Assembly (NCBI RefSeq): GCF_003073045.1 | Contig: NC_037599.1 | Coordinates: 5,778,247 to 5,842,246 of the forward strand | DNA length: 64,000 bases | Reading direction: 5' to 3' | From: Pomacea canaliculata | Lineage: Eukaryota > Mollusca > Gastropoda > Architaenioglossa > Ampullariidae | In this document: positions 34,891 to 48,300 of the stretch, piece after piece | Layout: each line of letters begins with the position of its first letter | Numbering within the stretch: the first letter of the stretch is position 1 | The notes under the pieces: model-generated | What the model saw: the letters and a program-made list of their open reading frames with translations, nothing else | The model's database searches: none | Told to the model about the DNA's origin: nothing | Translations under genes and position numbers: made by a program

Positions 34891-37800
34891 ATGACTTTCA
34901 CGGAGGTGTTCACATCCAGCACCCGCATCTGCGACGCGTAAGTACCAATATTTTCTTGAACTTTACTTGAAATTAATATTAACCTACCCGAGATTAACTA
35001 TGCGTTGAAAACTCGGACCAAAAAAAAGTTTTTTTGTTTGTAAGTGGTGCATGTACTTGTTGCGAACTTTCGTGACCTTTCTCGAGTCTTGTCTCCTTTC
35101 TCCACTCGTCCTTGTCGTGTGACCCGTGCATGGGTAGCGAGGGGTTGGGTGTCTGGGATCAAGCGGATACTTGCTCGTCCCTTGTGACTGACCTACCAAC
35201 GACCGTACACCACGTGGTACTCCGCGAAGCCTGTTATTTTCCCGAACTTGTTGACCTAGTCTTCCATCCAGATCGAGAAGCGACTAGAGTGCGTCGCACT
35301 TGAGACTCCGTTACCGTCGCCCTCGACTGTAAACAAAGGTCGCTCGGGTCTCGGGACAACGCAGTTGTTACAGTGCACCTGCTTCAATGTCATCAAATGC
35401 GTTGTTGTTGTTACAGATGATGGAGACATGCGTTAAGATTTGGGTAACGCGATGTCAAACCTATCACCTAACTGCTCATGTATGTCGAAACCGTCCAGTG
35501 ACTGGATTGTTTATTTTTAATTTTTAATTTTATTTTTAGTGCGTGACTAATATGTCCGCTGATAACATTTCCGTGAACTCCAGTGAACTTGTGGGTGGGT
35601 GGGATGGAGATAAGATCGAACAAAGGTCCTAAGTGGGTGGAAGGGGAAGGGTTCGTGGCTTTGTTGTGTTCATCCCACCGAGAGGTGGCGAGAAACATTG
35701 CGAGTGTATTTGCTAGGAGTGTTGCGAAAAGTTGGTGCGTCACACTTTGCTCAGTTTTCCGAGGCTGTTACGAGTGACAAACTCAGGGTCGAGCAATTTG
35801 TCGAAGATGAGAAGAAGAACCATCGTAAAGGCGCCATCTTAAAGATGATGGATGAGAAGTAAAAGTGTGCTTTCGTTTCTCGGAGTCTTTGATCATCCTG
35901 CACTCGCCTTCCCTCCCTTCGCATTTTTTTTTTCCTTTTCTTCCTCCGATGATCTGTCAGCAGGCGTGGTGCAGCATTGCGTAAGCCCCTTGCCCCCAGC
36001 TGCAGCACGCCTCCCACAGCAAGTGTCGGGCAGCGCGAGGCGCGTGAAGCCTGTGATCCTCCAGTGAGCTGGGCGGTGCTCTGACTGTAACCCTCCCTGA
36101 CCCCGGCGGGCAGACCCCAGTTAGAGGACACTAAGAATCTCAGGGACTGTTGTTCCATGGAGGAGACTCTCTGTTAAAAGACAGGGGTAGGTGTGGTGGT
36201 TGCTAAGGGCGGGGCGGGACGAGCGCGCGAACAGCTGTTACCCGAAGGTCGCGCTTGGGAGACCTGGAGGCGGCGAAGCTGAGTGCTGGCAACAAAAACA
36301 TCTTGTTGACTTACAAAGCTCGCCTTGCTTACGCCAACCACCAAAACAAGATAGGCTGCCAGGCCAGCAAATATTTACGGCACGCGCTTGTCCTTAGCTT
36401 CGTTGTTGGCCATGCTGCCGTCACCTTGGCGAGGGCGAGCACAGTGATGGCGGAGCTTGATAAGCAGGATGTGATGGGACTTTTTTTTTCATCCCTGACA
36501 TCCCACTGTGTGGTGAGTGCTCTGACCAGGAGACCAGGCTCCCTCTTCCCGCATTAACACGCACTGACCGCCCAACTGTACATTAAGTGGAGTTTATTGT
36601 TTGTAGTTCAGTGCCACACCTCCTCCCTCTTTGTTTGCCCCTCCTTGTGAGACCGTGCAATGAATGCACTGCACCTGCAGCCTGCTGTTCCTGTCAAATC
36701 CTGTTTGAGGTCACCTCAGGTCGCTTTGTTGCATTCCATTCCATCTGCCACACGTGTTTCTATGATCTTTGGTGCACGTGTTTCATTTGTTATAATATGT
36801 TTATTGGGACAATGGAGGAGGTGTAGCAGTCGCAATCAAAGTGAGACGACCTTTGTCCTTTGTGAACGCGGAAGTGATCGTGACCTGTGCATGTGCCAGC
36901 AGGTAGGTGTGATGTTATGCACGTAGTCACACGTAAGCCATTGGCTCTCGGCAAGCTTGAAGATTGAAAAGAAAGAGAAAAGCGATAACACATTTGGGCT
37001 GCACAGAATTATTTCTCCACCGCACTGTGCAAGATCTGGCAAGGAAGTGTGTGGGTGGGTAGGTGGAGGGGTGGAATTTTAAGGACTGCACAAAAGTTTT
37101 TAAACTGAGACAGTTCAGTAGATGCTCAACTGCCAAGCAGAAGTTAAAAAAGAAAAAAAAAGTATCTGCAGCCAGTGGGGAGCTCGTGCAGAGGCGAGGA
37201 AGCCGTTCCCTGGGATTTCACCGACTCAGCAGCAGAGAGAAGCAGACGATTCCTTCGTGCACCTCCCTCCACCCACCACTCACCCGCTCTTCCCATCCTC
37301 ACATGACCTGTTTGCACCGAGGTAGGAAACGCACCCGTTGACCCCGTCTTGCCACGTCGGCGACTTGCCCGACGGCAGCGCGTGCTGGGGCGTGGGACGA
37401 GGATGCAGACGCGAAGATTTGAGCGACTTATCATGAAGTCTGGCAGTCGGGGAGTCAGTTGTCTGGAATTTTTATTTATCTCAAGTGCATCATAATGCAC
37501 AGCAGTTATATAATTAATGGGATTGTTTTGCATCCACAAACATGGCGACTGTGGGGGCCCCGCTGGCTCAGTGAGTCACCCAGAAGCCACGCTCTAATGA
37601 TGTCGAGGGCAGACTGATGGAAAAGACCCCAAACCTGAACTTTATTGCTTCGTGTCTCAGGCAGGCTCTCATCAGCATTGGAATCCGCCTCCCATACTTA
37701 GACCTGCCCATAAACTCCTCATTATTGTCTTCGTTTTTATTTGTCTTCTGTCTCGTCTCCGTGGTATGCTAGTTTAGAATTTTTATTCCTCTCACAAAAA

Positions 37801-39283
37801 ACAAAGAAATGAAAGCGAAGTGTAAGCTTGACCTTTACCCCGGCTGTTGCTAATCATTTGACCTTTTCTCGTTTCAGTTCTAAGACAATCGGCCAAGGCC
37901 TGGAAGAGTGTCTGCTGCGAGCGCTCAACTCCGGACGGGTCACGGTCGGGGTCAAGGAATGCGCCAAGCTATTGAGCTGGTGAGTGCTGCTCACAAACAC
38001 GACTGTCACGTGTCCCTACGTGTCGCTGCAGGCGGCTTTAAGGCAAATACTGTCCTGCCAGTGGTGTTTAGGGTGGCAGAAGGCCTTACAGTGACTCAAA
38101 TGCACTGCACACAGTTCACGAAGACAAGCCCTAAGCATGTCGACAGTAATGTAACCTTCTAGCGCCGCCATCTTGCACAAACATGACCTTTAGCCTCCTC
38201 GTGTGTGTAACAAATCGCCTTTAGCCTCGCAGTAGGACAGGTTCTTACATCACGTGTCTAGTCATACGAGTAAGCAGTGGGTTAGACCACGGTGGGGTAT
38301 GAGCAAGCTTTGCTGTTTATTTATTTTTGACGGTTAAATAAAGTGATTGTGTGTTTCTGTGTGTGCAGCGCATCAGATCAGGTGATGTTGTGTCTGATGC
38401 CCGATATGGCGTCAGCATCAGATGTGAGCGTTCACATCCAGCAAACACTTATTCGCTCTTTCTGCTGGGAGAACGGGATCCGACTTCTGACTGTGAGTAT
38501 ATCTTTGTGCTTGTCTCTGTGTTTGTGTGTGTGTCCGCTGCGTGAGAGAGTGTGTGAATGCATAGAATTGTCAATGTATCCCTGCACATACCCAAGCAGA
38601 GTTTAGGATAGTAGCAGTTGCCATCTTGGTAGAGCTGAAGGGAGCATTGGAGATTTGAGACGAAAGGAAATGTTTGAGCGAGGGCGGAGCCTATGGATGC
38701 TCGCAAAGCATAGTGCGATAGATTGATTGTAAGTCTGTTACAGGTGAGGCTGCTGCAGGTTACGATAGACTGATTGTATGCATGTGTTGCAGGTCAAAAA
38801 CTGCCCCAAGCTGCGAGAGCTGCTGAGCGGTGGTAGCGCCCCCTGTTGGGTAGAGGGCGAAGCCATTACCTGCCTGCTGATTGAGGTGAGTGGTTTCTTT
38901 TGTAACATCATCACAGAAGTACTGGACGACGATATTTTCTTTTTAAGTTTCGCTAAAATCCAGCCAATGAAACTGATTCAGAGTGTCATGTGACTTGGGA
39001 GGATAAGAAAAACTAAACATTTATATCTGAGTGTCGAAGTTCCAAAACTGTAACCACCCCCGACTGTGGGTCGGGTTTGATTAGATGTTGGAGGAAAATA
39101 AAGAATGATGCTGGCTGTTGTGGACCTGTGGACATGGACATCTTGCTTACAAAGATGTTTGTGTTTATGTTGCAGAAGCCCAAAGGCGATCTGTCAGCAG
39201 AGGATGCTTACGTGTGCCACTACCACGATGCTGTCTTCTCTAGCGACATCTACCCGAAACCCATCATCCAACTACCAGTCTGA
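34891..39283 (+). CDS. GADD45: GADD45-family protein, gene 1 (five exons)
   Basis: GADD45 proteins are small stress-induced nuclear and cytoplasmic regulators of the L7Ae/ribosomal-L30e fold; vertebrate members bind MEKK4/MTK1, PCNA, p21 and CDK1. Exons: 34891-34937, 37878-37979, 38369-38492, 38793-38885, 39176-39283; all junctions are GT/AG and join in phase to 157 residues. Vertebrate GADD45 proteins have about 160. Family landmarks in order: MTFTEVF start; VTVGVKECAKLLS helix; VMLCLMPD strand; IQQTLIRSFCWENGIRLL core; AITCLLIE strand; YPKPIIQLPV C-terminus, corresponding to the conserved VINLP ending. The start is the only ATG in the first exon with a good context (GCAACCATGA). The acidic loop of vertebrate members is replaced by a short MASASD segment. 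A second copy follows 6 kb downstream. Confidence 0.93.
34938..37877 (+). other. Intron 1 of GADD45 gene 1
   Basis: 2.9-kb intron. It starts CpG-rich, continuing the promoter island. I see no coding sequence or defined mobile element; the ORFs on both strands look incidental. Confidence 0.6.
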
Positions 39284-39570
39284 CCTCGGTGACAGGTCTT
39301 CATCATTCCGCACAGACTTCAGGATGACCCCCTTCATCTTGACAGAGATCACAGCACTGCCGCCCCCTAGCGGTGACTCGCATCTCGGGACTTCCGGCCG
39401 CGTGTTGCGAGGGCTGGAGACGAGACCCTGGACTTTAAAACCTGCAGCAGCACTTCAGTGCCTGCACTTCACAGCCACCCTGAGGCTTCCAAGTCCTGTT
39501 TATCGACTAGTACATTACACAACAACAGCGATAATCACACGATGATGAGCTGGGTGATGGTCCTCACGAT

Positions 39571-39576
39571 AATAAA
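39571..39576 (+). terminator. Poly(A) signal, GADD45 gene 1
   Basis: AATAAA about 290 bases after the stop codon. A second one at 40187-40192 could give a longer 3' UTR. Confidence 0.5.
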
Positions 39577-42500
39577 ATAATTGCTTGCACAGCAGGAGAC
39601 CATAACAGGATTCGGAAATACCTGAGTTTCTCCCTCGTGAAGCACTCGACATCAACATCCTGGTTAGCTCGGGTGGCGAATCAAAGGCACCCCTTGTGCG
39701 CATGAGCAGAGACAGGCAAAAGATTATTTGCACAGAAGAATGTTATTCTGCGAAAACAGTGCACTTGCGGTCAAATTATAAAAACAAGTTTCTTTAACAC
39801 CAAACTGATTATGTCCTTTAGAGTGTACTCCAGAAAACGATTTTGCTTTTTGAAAACTTTTTATTCACAAAGTCATATGCCATAACAGCAGTGCTGTTAG
39901 TTGGAAATGTCAATTCTGTTTTTTTTTTTTTTAATTAGAACTATTTCAAGGAAATGTGTTTGAAACTTTTCCGCGAAGTCATGTTGAAGTCTAGAGTCCA
40001 TGAACTACTTTTGTCATTGACATGAGAAATACAGTTTAGCTCACTTACTCATTGCCCCTGGTACTGTCCACAGAGCATCTTGTCTAATGTATCTCATTTA
40101 GTACACTTCATTATGTCACAAGGATTGGTCTTTAATGCAAAGTTTCTATTTTGAATGATCCGTGAAAAAGTCATGTTTGATGCAAAATAAACGTATTATC
40201 AAATCATTTTCTTTCTTTGTCGATTGATTGTGCATGCACCTTTTTTTTTTTTTTTTGCCGTTTGGGGTTGTGTGTGTGTGGGCTGGGGAAAGTTGGTGTT
40301 GACGGTAGGGATGTATGAATGTTTCGTATAAAGATCTCTGAGTGGAAGTCTGAAGACCCTGGCAGCGGGTGAGAGCAGCAGACGCAAGACGAAGGCGATG
40401 TGAACGAGGGCTTTAGCTGCACTTCCCGATGCCAAGTGTTGCAAGTTCTCCCTGCAGCTACCTCAATGATGGATGTAAATTACAAACCAAGCATGCCTGT
40501 AGAGAGGAAACTCAAAGTGCAAATGCTACAGAATTCCAAACAGACATATTTTGCCGTTGCGGAGTCTAAAACTGTTCATAAGCTCAAATGTAACTCCTTT
40601 CCACATTACTCCCCTAACATGATAAAAATGATTCACACCTGGCGAGGGCCGTGAAGGAAAGAACGAGAGACAAGATTGCCACCTAAGTGAACCACCGCCG
40701 TCCGCCGCCTCTCGTTTTTTCCTCTTCCTCTTGTGCCCTCCCTTTCCTGTCGTGGCAGCGGTTTGTGATGTTAGCAAGCGGATCCAGTGACCTCCCTCCG
40801 TCAACACACCCTACTGCTCTCCCAACCAGAATTTGTGGGTTTCAGCAAAGGATTGGCAGCAGAAACAGTTTGTCGCAAGCTCGCCTTCCCACCGACATTA
40901 GCTCTTCTAGACTGTAGACACTGAGCATGCGCAATCGCCAAAAAATAAATAAAATAGCTGGAGCTTGGTGTGCGCCCGTGCATGCACACAACTTTTGTTT
41001 CCACATCAAGCATTCACGCAAGTGTCCCCGGGGGCGACATGATGCTGCTCCCCTCGGCTTCAAACTGTAACAGATCCGGCTCATCCGTCTCGGATCACGT
41101 GACGAGTGATGGCGACACAACTCAATGTTGCCAGGGCTTCAAGATCATTAGAAACAGTTCATGAAGAGGTCATCCTGTGGCCGACACTCATAGATGTCGA
41201 ACTTGGCCACACTACTCTCGACACATCGTTTCTTCTTCTTTCTGAAATTATCAGTTATGTTTCACAGACTTTTTTTTCTCGGTGCACTTGGCACTCTGAA
41301 AGATAACTAGTCTGACCATCCATAAATTATTAACATTCATACTAACTCACCCCAGCACACTTCTGCTGTGTGTGCGGAGGGCTACAGGTGGGAACCTGAC
41401 AACGTAGTTCTACGTGCTACGTGCCCCGTACACTAGTCGTGACATCCTCATGAGAAATTATACGAGTAAGAAGAATAAAAAAAGACAGTCACTCTAACAA
41501 AAAGAACGAAAAAAGAGTGGGGAAAGTTTACCTGGGTTGTTATAGCTACAAGCAGTCTGTGCGTGGTGCTAGGGGAGGTAAATGTTTGCCCTCGCTAGTT
41601 GCCCTTGCTCACATGCATGGTGGTCGTGATGCATAAAAACACTTAGCAGACGATACAGGAAGAGGGAAGAACTTGGAAGACTTCCTCTCGAAGGACGGCT
41701 GGGATCGACCTCTTGTGAGGAAAACTCAAAAAGCCACTTCCTGGAGGAAATGCTGGCAGAAGCGAGGGAAATGATGAAATGTCTGACAGAAGTGCAGACC
41801 GTGTGTTTAACCCGCCGAGTGTTTATTGGAGAAACGGTGAGTCACGGGTAGCAACATCCTCCACCTCCATGACCACCTTTAGAAAAACGACTAACCAAGA
41901 AAGGAAAATTGGAAAATGCAATTTTATTATCCCGCTGGAGAAGTTTGGTAATGAGATAAAGAGGAGGAAGTAAAGCCAAGTGAAGGAGGAAAACGTCGGT
42001 GATAGAGGGCTAAATATGGCGGGGCGATGAAGGAAGAACTAAAGAAAATAATTTTTATCTTTATTAGTTTTATGATTAACTAACAGACATTGCGACACAC
42101 TCACTCGAAAACATTTTTGATGATCTAATTCTTTTAACATATTATTTCCTTTTAATAGAGAACTGACTCATCAGCTCTCTCTCTCTCGATTTTAACACCC
42201 ACTCTCTCACATTCTTCTCTCTCACACACTCATCCCTCTCACACTCACACACATTCTTCTCTTTTACACACACTCTTCTCTCTTTCACACACACTTTTTT
42301 CTCTCATACACATTCTTCTCTCATGCACAGACCCTTCTCTCACATTCACACATTCTCTTTTCTCTCTCACACACATTCTCTTTCTCTCTCTCTCTCACAT
42401 TCTTCTTTTCCCCTCACATACTCTTATCTCTCTTCTTCTTTCCGAGTCTGTCAACACCCTGTGTGACGTAATCACGGCTGTTTGTCGTTGTGTCATTGTC

Positions 42501-45050
42501 ACGTTATGCTGATGTCACATCAACTAAGTTTGAACTGCTGACGTCACGGTTTATTTTCGGTGCGGAGAGCTCTCTGTCTGTGCTATTTTTAGCACATAGG
42601 CCATCACCCAGTATGGCAGAGCTTTTCACGTGGGGATCATATTATTATATTTGTCCCCTCTCTTCCCCTCCCAACCCTGAGGTGTGTGTAACCATGGGTT
42701 ACGTGTGTCGCGGCCAAACAAGGACCCGCCTGACACACAGCGGCCACAGTCAACAGCAGGGAGGAGCCGTTATATGGCGAGGGTGTGTCTGCATCTCTCT
42801 TTCCTTCTCTGCCTTTCTCCCTTTTTTTTGTCTTCGTATGTACTGTTTTCTGTGTGCTGTGGGCTACCTGTCGGCTTGAAATACAAAAGAAAGCGTGTAA
42901 CCACACACACACATATATATATATAGACATGAGTATTAGTATTTTCCACTTGGTACATATTCGCACCTTACAGTTTTTTTGGTTTCTTTTCGTTATTGGA
43001 CGGCGTTGCTGCATCTCGGCTGATGTTTAGCGAACGACTGCAGCTGCCTTCCCGACCACCTGTGTCCCGATAACTAGGCTGTTGTTTGCTGACACAAGTA
43101 CATGCAAGCGAATGAAGACCATCACGACCTTGTGGCACAACTCGCCCTCGTCCGGTCAGCAGCCAAAGGTCAGCGACGAAGATAACCTTCCTTACCTTAC
43201 CTTCGATCGGAGACTGAGGTCACGAGTTCACACCTCTCTGTGCCCTCTGTCTCTCCCCACCACCATCCCCCCCCCCAATTTCTCTCTCTCTCTCAAAAAA
43301 AGTCAAAGTCTATAGCTATCGAGCACGATGCGTATCACGTGGTACACAATACACACTTCAAGGGGGGACAAACAAACCTCCAGCCATTGCCCGAAGCCCT
43401 GACAGCTGTAAGTATTGGCACTATGTTCTCTACAGTATAAACAAGACATTCACTGTATCTGCTCCACAACAACGGGTGTCGACAGGCAAAGTCTAGACAA
43501 GCAAACTTTGTCAAGATACGAAGCAAACATAAATACAATGATGAATAGACGATGCTGACCCGTACATGAACTGTCCAAGCAACCTATACTTTCCATCCAC
43601 CACAACTTTCCGTTGACCAGAAATGAAGTAGTAATCCACTGATAATTTTGCACTGCTATTATTGTATTATGAGCATGTAAGGGGGTGCTTTCGGTTTTTT
43701 GTTAAATATTTCCGCCTCACTGTACTAATCACACGAATACAAATATTGACTTTGCTTGTTGATTCCACTTCAAATGCAGACAGTTGTTTCTGTTATCTAT
43801 AAATCTGAGAGGTATTTTTTTTTCTGTATGTTTTCTCTGTCTGTCATTGCAACATCAAGAACAGTGTGCATCCCCTCAGTCTCCATCTCCTGTAAACTGT
43901 CCACTCTCCCTCTCTCTCTCTCTCCAGCCTCGCCCTCTCACCTGTCCCCCATCTCCCCCCATATCTTCTCACAAACCCTTGTTTTTTCTCTCCCAGCGAG
44001 GGTCTGTACATCTGGCGCTGCTCGGAGGATGTGGGATCGATCCACAGCTGGCGCGTTCTTTTCTCGCTCACCGCGATGCACTTTTAATTATATCATTTCC
44101 GATTAGAGAGAACACTTTCCAGCGTGTGTTACCGAACTTTTCTTAACAGAGTTAAAGACCCAGATAAACGTGTTTTAGAAAATGACGAGGATCATTTCGT
44201 TTAAGAATACTAACTTCGAAAAGAATACATGCCCTTTAGTTCTGAAGATTTTAATTTCGGCTGTGCTCTGGTTTGTGTGAGTTGTAGTCTGTAATGAGAA
44301 CTCACGTGCACTCACACACACACACAAGGAGAGAGCTGGGTACATGTTCGTCGAGGGAATAATGGAGAGACCTCGTTGCAATGTCGGGCTTTTCGCGTGT
44401 CGCAGTGAAGATGTTGGCAAAGAAAAGCTTGGAAATGAGTTTCCATCATCCATCCCCCACGTGCCTCGCCTCGTGACAGATAATAGATAACGTCCTCACT
44501 CAAATGTCCAGACAATGATGTAATGATGTGATATGCCCTTATTGTTATGATTTAGTTCTTCCTCAGGGTGACATACGGGTACACTAAAATTACTTGCTAC
44601 CCGTCTTACATGTCTTGGCTTTTCTGTCTTATGTTTCTCTGAAACTTTTTTATTTTTGACAGTCTACAGATGAAGGAGGGCTCTGATGACTGTAAACCTA
44701 TATATATATCCACACAATGGCGTAGGGCCTGCAACTTCAAAAAATATTTACCGAGCGATGATAAGAGTTATCAGTTTCATGTCCTACAATGCTCTCAGCA
44801 TGTCAGACATCAACATCAGTTTTATTATCATAACACATTTCCTCACGAGGGTGCACTGCGCATTCTCCTTTTGACGAGGTGTTAGACTTAATCGTGAATG
44901 CAGGACACTCGTTGTTGTGTTTCGGCAGACCACACCTCCTCACTTCCATTTCATTTAATATTTATTAAAGAAAGGGAAGTCGACACGTTGGAAGATGAAA
45001 CAAAGAACTGTTCCAAGTAACGGGCAGCGCTCAGCTCTCGGGGTCCTGCT
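39577..45050. other. Spacer between the two GADD45 genes
   Basis: No gene recognised. It contains a long pyrimidine-rich CT/CA tract (42165-42440), short T, CA and TA microsatellites, and GC-rich stretches without clear ORFs. Confidence 0.6.
42165..42440 (+). repeat. Degenerate CTCT/CACACATTCTTCTC pyrimidine tract
   Basis: About 275 bases made almost wholly of C, T and CA steps, with repeated CACACATTCTTCTCT-like units. It shows strong strand asymmetry. Confidence 0.8.
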
Positions 45051-45054
45051 AAGC

Positions 45055-45327
45055 ACATGCACGTGACCCGGCCACCGGAACGGACCAATGAGAGCGCAGG
45101 GCGAGAGGGAGACGGCGTGGAGAGCCCAGGCCTAAAAATAGCCGTGACCCGGTGTTGTCAAGGCGGGCAACCTTGGAGTGCGCCGGGCCCAGCAGATGGG
45201 ATAGCCTGCCCCTTGCCGACAGGTGGCCACTCTCAGCGAGCAGACGACACTCTCACAGTCGCCGTGCAGTAGCAGACGCCTTGCATTTGGAGGAGAATTG
45301 TAAGGGGCCACCCGAGCGGACACTGCC
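45055..45327 (+). promoter_or_regulatory. GADD45 gene 2 proximal promoter and 5' UTR
   Basis: GC-rich block before the start codon. It has an E-box CACGTG at about 45060, a CCAAT box at 45085-45089 in a context (GACCAATGAGAGCGCAG) matching the gene 1 promoter, and CTAAAAATAG at 45132-45141, which fits a MEF2 site or TATA-like element about 190 bases before the ATG. Confidence 0.5.
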
Positions 45328-48300
45328 ATGACTTTCAGCGACTACGACTGCAGCGCTGCAGCCCCAGCGGATCGACAGTGAGTGTTTTTCCCTGTTTCTT
45401 TCGCCCTCCCCCATGCATCCATCCCGATATCGTTCGCGTCTGCGGCTCTCGTCCGACACGAGTGGAGCGAGGCCATGCTTCCTTTGTCCCGTCGCTGCTG
45501 TAGCTCTGTGGTCTCGGCTGTACTTCTGTTGTCGCGCAAGTCGGCGCGTGGCCCTTTGTCGGTCATAAAAGGCGAACAAAGAATGGAGAATGCACTGAAC
45601 TGTGGACTAGGAGGCTAACGTGGATCGATGTAGCAGCAGTTACAGTGTCGCTACATCAGATGAGCGCCAGCAATGTCGAGGTGGCCGAGTGCGGTGTAGC
45701 AGTGTGCAGCATAGGTCATGCACGTGTGTGGGTCTTGGTCGAGGAACATCAAAGTTTTCAACAGCTTATATGCTCTAAAAATAGCATCCCGACTTAATTG
45801 TTTATGCATCATCCCTAAAGTAGTTGTAAAGTTTATGTATTTTTTGTCATACTATTCAAGTGGGGAAGAGAGAGTGATCCTGACATAAAACGATTGCATC
45901 AGTCACACAGTTATTATTGCAAAGTCTTTGCATACAGTTCATCCATATAAAATATGCCACTTCTACCACAGTGCATTGTTTAATGTATGGCTTAGATGTT
46001 TTATTACATACTGGGAATTGTTAAAGTTTCTATGGTGCGTTGTGTGACAAAAAAAAGTGCGTTGGAAAAATCCACACCCACAAACTTGCTCTGAACTCCT
46101 CGTGAGAACGTGGGTTGCAGCAGCAGGAACAGTTCTTGTTTACTACAGTAGGTGTTCAGAGCCGGTACAACCTGTATGTAGGTTGCAGCGCTTGTGGCTT
46201 GGAAGCTGGCCGCCTACAGCCCCGCGACACAAGGTGAACAGCTCCAATGTGCGAGTACACACGCCTCCGCCACGCACGCGCCCATCTCACCCTCGTGCAC
46301 CGAGGGTCTGCCTACACCAGCCACAGCTTGCGCCAAGCTTTTTGTCTTGCAGGGGGTTTCTAGCAGGACATGGAGGACAAAGAAAGGTCCGTCAGCCTGT
46401 AATGAAGTGATGGCAGGATGCGTTTGTGTTGCAGAACTGTGTATTGTCACCTGTGAGTTGTGGTCGAACGCCCACCATGCTCTCAGCGCGAGCACTCATA
46501 TCCGGTGTCTTGTTGTTTAACGCAGCATCACTGTGGTTGTTGACAAACACGAAAAAAAGTAACACAATGAAGGCTTGCTTTCTCTAGAATAGAGCTTCAA
46601 GACATTAGGACCGACAAAGCTCGAGTTAACATCCGGGTTCTTGTTATCGCCCCCACCATCCTTGCTAACCTTCCCTTGGGACTTGCATTTTACTTAATTA
46701 TTGCGGACTCAGGTGCTAGCACTTGTATCCTATGTTCTCGATAAAGTTGGTTTCGGTAGTCAAAGACTTTGTGGAATTATTTTTCTAGTCACATGATCTT
46801 CGCACGCAGAAGATGGCGTGGGATGTGGAACAACGGAAGCTTCATGTTTGTAAAATACTCTTTATATTTCTGACTGATATTGTAATTTTGTTGTCTACAA
46901 ATGAACAACATTTTATTGATATCTGGTTTGTATGCTATGGGATTGTAGTTCCTGCTCTGTATTCATTCAACCATTTTCTCATTATCGCGCGATATATAAA
47001 GTAAATGTTTTTCCGGACTTAGTAATGGCTGAAGACATGACAGCTGGAGTAAATGAACGAACACAAAATGATGAACTCAACATTTGTGCACAGACAAATA
47101 AAATGTATCACTTTCCAGATAAACGGGTTGATCTGACAGGTTTCCGTAATGTAGAAATGCTGTTATCAATAGCAAACTCGCCGTGACCTGCCGTTACAAA
47201 CAGCTGCTTCACACGGCGAGGGACAGACAACAGCAGGCTCTCTCTTCCTGCCACAGATAGGAAACCAACGGGCGGCAGCTTAGGTCCTCGGCGACATGTG
47301 GGCGGCTCACTGGTACAAGACACGATATGAGTGTGAACTGTGGAGCTGGGAACAGCAAAAACAGTTTGTGTGCGAGGAGAGAGGGAGGGGGAGACACCCA
47401 CCAGTTATGCGCAGGAGTGAGGTGCACACATCAATCTCAATCTGCGTAGTACAGAGAGAGAGAAAGATCGAGACAAAGATCGTCCTCAAAAACATGCAGC
47501 CTCGGCAGCTGCTTGCGAAGCAGAAATTTCCAGTCAGGCTGCACTTTGTGGTGGTGAGAACATGCGCAGTTGCGGGCCAGAGCCAGGCTAGTGGTTTTTT
47601 CCTTCGTCGGTCAGAGGTCAGAGTTCGGGAAGGCGTCGACCCTCGCTAGACGATTGTGCCGTCCGCTTCTTGAGAAAACTGCGTGCAAGATGGCGCAGGG
47701 ACCTGTAACTGCGTGGCACCACAGATTTCATACTCAGATTATATTTGTACGAGGCGCGGTCAGCGGCCTCGACTGGCACGTGACAGGCAAAGGTCACTCG
47801 CGTTGTCCCTGCGTCACGTCGCCCTGTTTGTGACGCACGGTCGCCACGTGTACCGTTGTCGAGCTGTTACAATCGAATGCGCAAGGCGAGAAAGGGGGTT
47901 CGAACCTTGAGAAAACAAGCAAGATTCTAAAGGTTGTCATTGCCACTTTATACAACCTTTTCCACCTGCTGACCCCGGACATCATCAAAGGAGAGGAGGA
48001 CACGGACTGCGGTCTGTGTATGCACAAGTGCATTGTGCGGGAGGAAAGCGGTCACGTGTGTGGGTGTTGTCCTGTGGTGCTAGCGCTCGGAAACAGCTGG
48101 CAGCCCTAGCTGGGCCGGCAATTACCCTTTTGACTGCAACAACAGTTGGCGCGTGGGGGACAACGTGTGCACGAGACTTTCTGCGCGAGAATTCACCTGT
48201 CTGCTCCGACAGCACCTCGGGGGTAACCGACATGTGACAGCTTGCATCGCAACAGGACGTAAAACGAGCGTTGTCATAAACTGAAATCAGATCTTTCTCT

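Noticed and set aside
35751-36158. 135-codon minus-strand ORF in GADD45 gene 1 intron 1
   Set aside because: Arg/Lys/Ser-rich composition artefact of a GC-rich intron; no domain.
38301-38310. GAGCAAGCTT p53-like half-site in GADD45 gene 1 intron 2
   Set aside because: A single half-site of this degeneracy is expected by chance in several kilobases.
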